From Bacteroides nordii WAL 11050 = JCM 12987 (lineage in GTDB: Bacteria > Bacteroidota > Bacteroidia > Bacteroidales > Bacteroidaceae), in contig BAJA01000007.1 in NCBI GenBank assembly GCA_000613465.1, forward strand, positions 62,001 through 126,000: a stretch of 64,000 nucleotides of DNA, written 5' to 3'. Within the stretch, counting starts at the first letter, position 1. Each line of letters starts with the position of its first letter. Below are positions 58,521-64,000 of this stretch, one piece after another. Position numbers and translations under genes: made by a program. The notes below the pieces were generated by a model. That model was not told where the DNA came from and did not search any database. It saw only the letters and a list, made by a program, of their open reading frames with translations.

Positions 58521-60338
58521 ATGAAGATGAAAAGATATATTATAGCTTGTTTATTAGCAGGTTCAGGGGCATTGATGACTTCTTGTGGCGATTACCTGGA
58601 TATTGTGCCCGATAATGTGATATCTCTGGAAGAAATATTCAAAACACGTAAAGGAGCAGAAGAGTTTCTAAATACAGCCTATGCCACTCTTCCACGGGAG
58701 TGGGACCCAACCGACGGTTGTGCTGCTATTTGTGATGAGATGGATTTTCCCTGGGCTGAATATGAGGAGAACTCTATCAATGAGGGAGGTATGAGTCCTT
58801 CAAAAGGATGGAGACAGAAATGGGGTGGTTATTATAAGGCCATTCGTACGGCTGCTACTTTTATCTCTCATATAGATATGTGTCAGGATGTTAACATTAC
58901 CGACAAACTGAAAGCACAATATAAGGCAGAAGCCCGTTTCTTGCGTGCTTACTATTACTTTTGCATTTTCCGTTGGTATGGCCCGTTTGTAATTATGCCT
59001 GAAGTAGAGGTAGACGTAGATGGTTCTATTGATGAAATGAGTATTCCGCGTAGTAGTGTGGATGAGTGTGTACAGTATATTTATAATGAACTGGAGAAAG
59101 CATGTAATGAAGGTTTGCCTGATTGGTATGAAGAATCTACAGACTATGGTCGTGCTACTATAACTGCGGCACGGGCTATTCAGTCTCGTCTGTTGCTTTA
59201 TGCTGCCAGCCCTCTGTATAATGGTAACACTGATTATGCTAATTTCAAAGATCAGGATGGCAACCAGTTGGTAAATCAGACGTATAGTGATAAAAAATGG
59301 CAAGATGCAGCTAAAGCGTCGAAAGCCTTTATTGACCGTTATACAGATCGTTTTGCTCTGTATACGGAAAATAAAGAAGACGGTAGTATTGACCCATATG
59401 CCTCGTATCAACAGCTTTTCCTGACAGGATGGAATAATGAGATAATCTGGGCACGTAACAACTGTTCTTTCTGGTCTTTTGAGGCAAATGCTCCCCGGTT
59501 CTGTAACGGATGGTCTGGCTGGGACCCTACCCAGAATATTGTGGATGACTATTTTACGTCTAAAGGCTTGCCTATCTCAGATGAACCTTATGCAGACAAG
59601 GATCCTGACTACACTACTGAAGGAACTTGTGCCACAACAATAGGTTATGCTCCTAAAGGAACTTCCAATATGTATGTGAATCGTGAATCGCGTTTTTATG
59701 TATCTATCTGTTTTGACAACAGTAAATGGGTAGCTACAAAGAATGCAGCAACCTGCGAACTTTATTTTGGAGGAAATACAGGACATACAGGTAAAACTCG
59801 TAACTATTCTACAACCGGATATATTCTTCGAAAATACAGTAATCCTTCGGTAGACTGGAAAAATAGTCAGAATGTGTCCAATCGGCAACAGGCTCTTTTC
59901 CGTTTGGCAGAGATTTATCTGAATTATGCCGAAGCTCTCAATGAATGTGAAGCGAGAGATGTGGATGAGGTTTTGAAGTATGTGAATAAAGTTCGTGAAC
60001 GTGCGGGCCTTCCGGGGTATGGTGATGGTCCTGAATTTATCATGCTGAAATCAAAAGAGAAAGAAGCCATCAGAGAGTTGATTCGTCGGGAACGTCGCAT
60101 CGAATTGGCTTTTGAAAATCATCGCTTCTATGATGTACGTCGCTGGAAGATAATGGAAGAAACGGACAAATGTATTTATGGGCTGAATATTTCCGCCACC
60201 CGTCCTTTGTTCTATCAGGTGATAAAGACAGAAGATCGTCCTCATGATTTCAAATACTATTTATGGCCTATTCCACAGAGCGAGATTTATAAGAATAAGC
60301 GTCTGGTACAAAATCCGGGATGGCAGGCTATTGACTAA
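58521..60338 (+). CDS. SusD-like glycan-binding lipoprotein
   Basis: 605 residues. Lipobox LMTSC then GDYLDIVPDN. Helical core with AEARFLRAYYYFCIFRWYGPFVIMPE and FRLAEIYLNYAEALNECEA, and the C-terminal signature RRERRIELAFENHRFYDVRRWKI ... LWPIPQSEI ... QNPGW. It binds glycan at the surface over its SusC partner, 15 bases upstream. The length suits an oligosaccharide-binding SusD. Confidence 0.93.
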   Translation: MKMKRYIIACLLAGSGALMTSCGDYLDIVPDNVISLEEIFKTRKGAEEFLNTAYATLPREWDPTDGCAAICDEMDFPWAEYEENSINEGGMSPSKGWRQKWGGYYKAIRTAATFISHIDMCQDVNITDKLKAQYKAEARFLRAYYYFCIFRWYGPFVIMPEVEVDVDGSIDEMSIPRSSVDECVQYIYNELEKACNEGLPDWYEESTDYGRATITAARAIQSRLLLYAASPLYNGNTDYANFKDQDGNQLVNQTYSDKKWQDAAKASKAFIDRYTDRFALYTENKEDGSIDPYASYQQLFLTGWNNEIIWARNNCSFWSFEANAPRFCNGWSGWDPTQNIVDDYFTSKGLPISDEPYADKDPDYTTEGTCATTIGYAPKGTSNMYVNRESRFYVSICFDNSKWVATKNAATCELYFGGNTGHTGKTRNYSTTGYILRKYSNPSVDWKNSQNVSNRQQALFRLAEIYLNYAEALNECEARDVDEVLKYVNKVRERAGLPGYGDGPEFIMLKSKEKEAIRELIRRERRIELAFENHRFYDVRRWKIMEETDKCIYGLNISATRPLFYQVIKTEDRPHDFKYYLWPIPQSEIYKNKRLVQNPGWQAID

Positions 60339-60359
60339 TAAATTCCAAAGAGTACAGTT

Positions 60360-61511
60360 ATGAAAAATATATTTAGTTTTAAAAATTTAGGATTGTTCTT
60401 GTGCAGCTGTCTGGCTGTGAGTTGTTCGGAGGATGAAACAACACCTGTTACTATTGGCGATTTTCAGGTATTAACTCCTGATTTGGAAGTTACTATTTCT
60501 TACACGGATACTGATCCGGGAGAATATGTAGATTTGTCTTGGGATCGCGCAAAAGCTTCGGATGGTACAACGGTCTTTTATGAAGTACAATTTGCCGGCA
60601 AGGATAAGAATTTTGATACTCCTTCAATGACTATAACGCCGGATAAACTGGGTTATGCCAATGTTGTTCAGCTGTCGCAACAACAAATGAATATAGTTGC
60701 AGAGCGGACAGGGATACGTCCTTTACAAACTGGTGAGATCTATTGGCGTGTACGTGCCATCACCGGATTGGTGGAACATGTCAATTCTACAGTACGTACA
60801 ATAAAAGTAACCCGTCAGGGAGGATTTGCCGAAACTCCCAAAGCGATATTTGTATATGGTGAAGCTACAGGGCAGAGCGATATTGCCGGTGCAATTCCTC
60901 TGAAACAGACTACAGATAGTGAGTACGAAGGTTTTATGAAACTGGGCAATGGTACATATTCTTTTGTAAATGCCAAAGAGGGAGATATACGTAGCTTCAG
61001 AGCTGATGGCACTGACCTGGTAGAAGATGATAATGGAACGATTGAAGGTAACAATAAGATTTACCATGTTGTACTGAACTTTACCAAAGCAACCTGTACT
61101 ATAAATGAGGTTAAGTCTTTCAACCTTTGGTGGGTAGACAATACTTTGGTACCGCTTACATTTGTTGGTAACTCTACCTGGGAATTGACAAACTACGAAT
61201 TGCAATGGGTAAAATTCGGTAGAGGGAAAAGTCAGATGTACAAATTCCAGATGATAGAAACGGATAAAGATGGAAACGAAATAGTTGTGCCATTCGGTAG
61301 TTATAATAAAACTCCGCCGGCAGAAAACCCTACAGAAACTACAGCGCTGGATTACTGGACGATGGACATGGTAGATCCGACAGCTACTATCGGAGAATAT
61401 ACCTTTAAGTTCAATCTCTCTTATGAGGCTCAGTTGGTTGATATCCGGGTAATGCTTCAACCCGAATCGGAGTCTTATTTCCACTCTGTAAAACTGAGTG
61501 TAACTGAATAA
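60360..61511 (+). CDS. SusE/SusF-like surface glycan-binding lipoprotein
   Basis: 383 residues. Lipobox in LAVSC then acidic SEDE, a surface-lipoprotein signal. The N-terminal domain has the SusE/F-type Ig-like opening (FQVLTPDLEVTISY ... VDLSWDRAK ... YEVQFAGKD). The C-terminal domains start around FVYGEATGQS, with Trp residues (LWWVDN, LQWVKFG, DYWTMDM) that could stack on sugars. It starts 22 bases after SusD. It probably strengthens glycan capture; ligand unknown. Confidence 0.8.
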   Translation: MKNIFSFKNLGLFLCSCLAVSCSEDETTPVTIGDFQVLTPDLEVTISYTDTDPGEYVDLSWDRAKASDGTTVFYEVQFAGKDKNFDTPSMTITPDKLGYANVVQLSQQQMNIVAERTGIRPLQTGEIYWRVRAITGLVEHVNSTVRTIKVTRQGGFAETPKAIFVYGEATGQSDIAGAIPLKQTTDSEYEGFMKLGNGTYSFVNAKEGDIRSFRADGTDLVEDDNGTIEGNNKIYHVVLNFTKATCTINEVKSFNLWWVDNTLVPLTFVGNSTWELTNYELQWVKFGRGKSQMYKFQMIETDKDGNEIVVPFGSYNKTPPAENPTETTALDYWTMDMVDPTATIGEYTFKFNLSYEAQLVDIRVMLQPESESYFHSVKLSVTE

Positions 61512-61525
61512 ATAAAGAAGTAACG

Positions 61526-61553
61526 GAGCCTCTTTCCTGTAAGGAGGAGGCTC
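61526..61553 (+). terminator. Hairpin after the SusE-like gene
   Basis: GAGCCTC (61526-61532) pairs with GAGGCTC (61547-61553), followed by TTTATAT. It probably lowers, rather than stops, transcription into the next gene of the locus. Confidence 0.65.
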
Positions 61554-61583
61554 TTTATATATTGACTTATAAAATTTGCTATT

Positions 61584-63326
61584 ATGAAGAAAAACTATCT
61601 TGATTTTTGGAGGAAAGGATTAACATTAGGCAGTATGCTGATGTTTACAGCTTTTAGTACATTTGCTTACGAAGTGAAAGTAGAAGCAGAAGATGCATTT
61701 GATTTTTATCATTCGGGAACGGCTGTTAAAGTTGATACTCCGGCGGAAGAGACAACGGCTTCAGGTGGTTCTATTGTGGCTAATATGGCAAGTAATAACG
61801 CTATTGCTTTTGAGTTGACTGATGTACCGGCTGATGGTACTTATGACCTGTCAATTGTTTATTTTGGTACGGATACGAATAGAAAATGCTATATTAAAGT
61901 AAACAAACAGAAAAAGAGTATTGTCCAGTTCTCTGAAAAATCTGAAGATACAAGTTGGAACGGAACAAAAGGGAATCCGGCAACTATTGTTACCCAGGTT
62001 TATCTGAAGGCAGGTACCAACCGTATCGAAGTCGGAGCTTATGGTGGTTATGCTGCTAATTTGGATTATTTTACAGCCACTGAGTCAGAGTTATCTATTC
62101 CCGAACCTAAAGATGAAACGTTCTGTTTGGAGTGGGACTATACCGATGAGGCTGCAGTAACAATTGATGGTGTTTCTAAAGAAGAAGTTTATAAAGCAAT
62201 TGACAATAATGAAAATACTTCATTAAAGGTAAATGCTGATGATTTGGAGATGATTATAAAGATTGTTGATACCGCTTCTCCCAATATTGCTGTTACGGGT
62301 GCTTTAGTGACTCCCGGTGATGAAAATACAGGTGATGTGACAAGCTGGAGTGTACAGGCTTCTTATGACGACGGAGCTACCTGGGAGTCTACAGGCATTG
62401 GTTTTGTCGCTGCAGAGAATGGAAGTGTTTATCGTGCAACTTTGAATGCCTTAGCTGCTACCGGAACTAATCTCTTTAAATTAGTAGCCAGTGGAGAAGG
62501 GGTTATTGACATTAAGGAGTTTCAACTTTTTGGTGTACCTACCGGTAAAGATACTGATACGGCAAAAAGCTCGGGATATCCGAAGGATTATACCGAAGCT
62601 GTTCCGGAAGAGGGTGCATTGATTTGGACAAGCTCAGTAAACGGTATTAAAAATGAGGAAGTTAAGAATCTGTTTGATGATAACTGGGCAACAAAATTCT
62701 GTCAGACAGGTACCAAGACAATGTCTTTGGAATTTACTACAGCAGAATCATATTCAGAACCTTTGGATATTAAGTCATTTACAATGACTACCGGTTATGG
62801 AAACTTTGAACGTATCCCGACAGAATTTACCTTGTATGGTCGTCAATATGATGACAATGGTAACCCGTTGGCTTGGGAACAAATTAATAAATATTCATTT
62901 GCTCCGCTTCCAAGTGCCCGCTATACTTGTTATCGTTTTTATGTTGATATTGCTGAAGGTAAACAATATTGGGATTTCAAGTTAGATATTACTGCCATTA
63001 ACGGTGGAGGTGATATTCAGTTTGTGCAGTTACAGTTCTTAAACTCAGAGCAGACACCTGAAAGATTCCCGAATTCCGGTCCTGGTGTTGGAATCACAAC
63101 TCCTGTTGCCAACGAGAATAATACAGTAGTGTCTGCTCAGGATGGAGCTATTACTATCTCTGCCCAGGAAACTACGGTATATAAAGTCTATACAACTACC
63201 GGTACAATGGTAGCTCAGGGCACTGTTGCCACTTCTGGCAATGTTCCTGTACAAGCTGGTTTATATGTTGTTGTAACTACTAATGACAGTGGAAGTCAGA
63301 CAAACAAAGTCTTGATCAGAAAATAA
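61584..63326 (+). CDS. Secreted CBM6/35-like plus discoidin-like protein with sorting-type C-terminus
   Basis: 580 residues. Signal peptide (LGSMLMFTAFSTFAYE). Residues about 27-160 form a CBM6/35-like jelly roll (VKVEAEDAFDFYHSGTAV ... AGTNRIEVGAYGGYAANLDYF). Two beta-sandwich segments of the F5/8-type follow (about 180-320; about 335-495, with NEEVKNLFDDNWATKFCQTG). The last ~75 residues (VSAQDGAITISAQETTVYKVYTTTGTMVA ... GLYVVVTTNDSGSQTNKVLIRK) resemble a type IX sorting domain. Probable carbohydrate-binding surface protein; no catalytic residues recognised. Confidence 0.75.
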   Translation: MKKNYLDFWRKGLTLGSMLMFTAFSTFAYEVKVEAEDAFDFYHSGTAVKVDTPAEETTASGGSIVANMASNNAIAFELTDVPADGTYDLSIVYFGTDTNRKCYIKVNKQKKSIVQFSEKSEDTSWNGTKGNPATIVTQVYLKAGTNRIEVGAYGGYAANLDYFTATESELSIPEPKDETFCLEWDYTDEAAVTIDGVSKEEVYKAIDNNENTSLKVNADDLEMIIKIVDTASPNIAVTGALVTPGDENTGDVTSWSVQASYDDGATWESTGIGFVAAENGSVYRATLNALAATGTNLFKLVASGEGVIDIKEFQLFGVPTGKDTDTAKSSGYPKDYTEAVPEEGALIWTSSVNGIKNEEVKNLFDDNWATKFCQTGTKTMSLEFTTAESYSEPLDIKSFTMTTGYGNFERIPTEFTLYGRQYDDNGNPLAWEQINKYSFAPLPSARYTCYRFYVDIAEGKQYWDFKLDITAINGGGDIQFVQLQFLNSEQTPERFPNSGPGVGITTPVANENNTVVSAQDGAITISAQETTVYKVYTTTGTMVAQGTVATSGNVPVQAGLYVVVTTNDSGSQTNKVLIRK

Positions 63327-63339
63327 TGCGGAAAGCTTA

Positions 63340-63394
63340 GAGCCTGTTTAAATTTTCCTCAGCATTCTTTTGAGAGGAAAATTTAAACAAGCTC
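63340..63394. repeat. 21-bp inverted repeat, hairpin between operon genes
   Basis: The arm at 63340-63360 (GAGCCTGTTTAAATTTTCC...) and the arm at 63374-63394 are reverse complements with one mismatch around a 13-base loop. It can act as a terminator. The GAGCCTGTTTAAA edge also looks like a transposon-end remnant, but no transposase is present. Confidence 0.75.
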
Positions 63395-63534
63395 TTATTT
63401 TCTCAGACTCTAAAAAGTAAAGTACCGTTCCACAGCCATTAAGTGAGGACTTTTCTGTGATTATAACCGCAGAAACCATTCTTTGGTTGTGGAACGATAT
63501 TTTTATTTTTAAATCTATTTATAACAACATCTAT

Positions 63535-64000
63535 ATGTATATAAAATCGATTATTACACGAACGGTATGCGGTCTTGCCTGCTGTGTGTTTCCTTGCTTG
63601 AACTTACAGGCACAGGAAGTGGTTGCCTATAATGACCTGACAGATTTGAATCTGAATATAACGGTCAATTATGGAGATCAGAACCTGATAAGCCATCTGA
63701 TTGATAATTCACTGACTACGGTTTATACACTTGATAAGTTTGACGGAGCCTGGTCTATTGATTTTTATTCTCCGGTTCCTTTGGTTGTTACGGGAGTTAA
63801 TCTTGTGAATGCTAATACAGGGAGAGAAAATGACCCGAAGTCTGGAACTTAAAATGTTCGGAGGACGGACAAAATTGGGGGAGGGCGGTACAAGGAGTGA
63901 ATGCTGAGACTTTTGCAGATGCTTATACCGCTAAATACTTTTCTGTTGGAAGAGAACTTGCCCGCCAGTGGTGGCGTATCAGTATAACTGAAGTGAATGG
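63535..64000 (+). CDS. Discoidin-like secreted protein, partial (frameshift at ~63842, cut by window end)
   Basis: Starts at ATG 63535 (MYIKSIITRTVCGLACCVFPCLNLQAQ, signal peptide). It continues with the F5/8-like pattern HLIDNSLTTVYTLDKFDGAWSIDFYSPVPLVVTGVNL. The frame stops after DPKSGT. One extra C (AAG TCT GG to AAG TCC TGG) gives DPKSWNLKCSEDGQNWGRAVQG, the usual discoidin wording, and stays open to the window end (RQWWRISITEVNG). It is the fifth gene of the second Sus-like locus; probable glycan-binding role. Confidence 0.7.

Overview
The window looks like a chromosomal segment of a gut Bacteroides. Support: SusC/SusD pairs, Mfa/Fim-type fimbrillin genes, BspA-like leucine-rich repeats, a frdCAB fumarate reductase, and many promoters with the Bacteroides sigma signature (-7 TAnnTTTG, about 20 bases below a -33 TTTG). 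I cannot name the species. No tRNA or rRNA genes, prophage, CRISPR array or complete insertion sequence were seen.

Layout. 1-6.7 kb: a mannose module. A GH92 alpha-mannosidase, a ROK sugar kinase and a long mannose-6-phosphate isomerase surround an AraC-type regulator; a 34-base element is repeated at the same distance from both minus-strand promoters. 6.8-8.2 kb: a DUF4143 ATPase preceded by three iterons. 8.3-20.1 kb: a minus-strand cell-surface cluster (LPP20-like protein, PEGA protein, two multi-module lipoproteins flanking a BspA-like LRR protein). 20.2-24.2 kb: housekeeping genes (dusB, U32 protein, thioesterase, dprA). 24.3-29.2 kb: a palindromic repeat array and a fimbrial operon (DUF3575, DUF5119/Mfa2-like, two fimbrillins). 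29.2-42.4 kb: a TPR/LuxR regulator divergent from a large adhesin, then a SusC/SusD operon with a zinc peptidase and a DUF4302 lipoprotein. 42.5-49 kb: frdCAB, flanked by two paralogous AraC regulators with four conserved cysteines, and a candidate 6S-like RNA. 49-55 kb: PAP2 phosphatase, a second 23-base repeat array, and the parE-coaD-S41 peptidase and GNAT genes. 55.3-64 kb: a second Sus-like locus (SusC, SusD, SusE-like, two discoidin/CBM-like proteins), cut by the window end.

Quality note. Eleven genes, including frdA, are each broken by one missing base. In almost every case adding one G or C to a short G/C run restores the family sequence. I read these as base-calling or consensus errors, so I annotate whole genes across the breaks.

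Most interesting unexplained structure: two intergenic arrays (about 24.49-24.71 kb and 49.69-49.78 kb) with four units each at an exact 23-base period, TGTACA-type palindromic cores, overall dyad symmetry and a shared TATGCAA edge.
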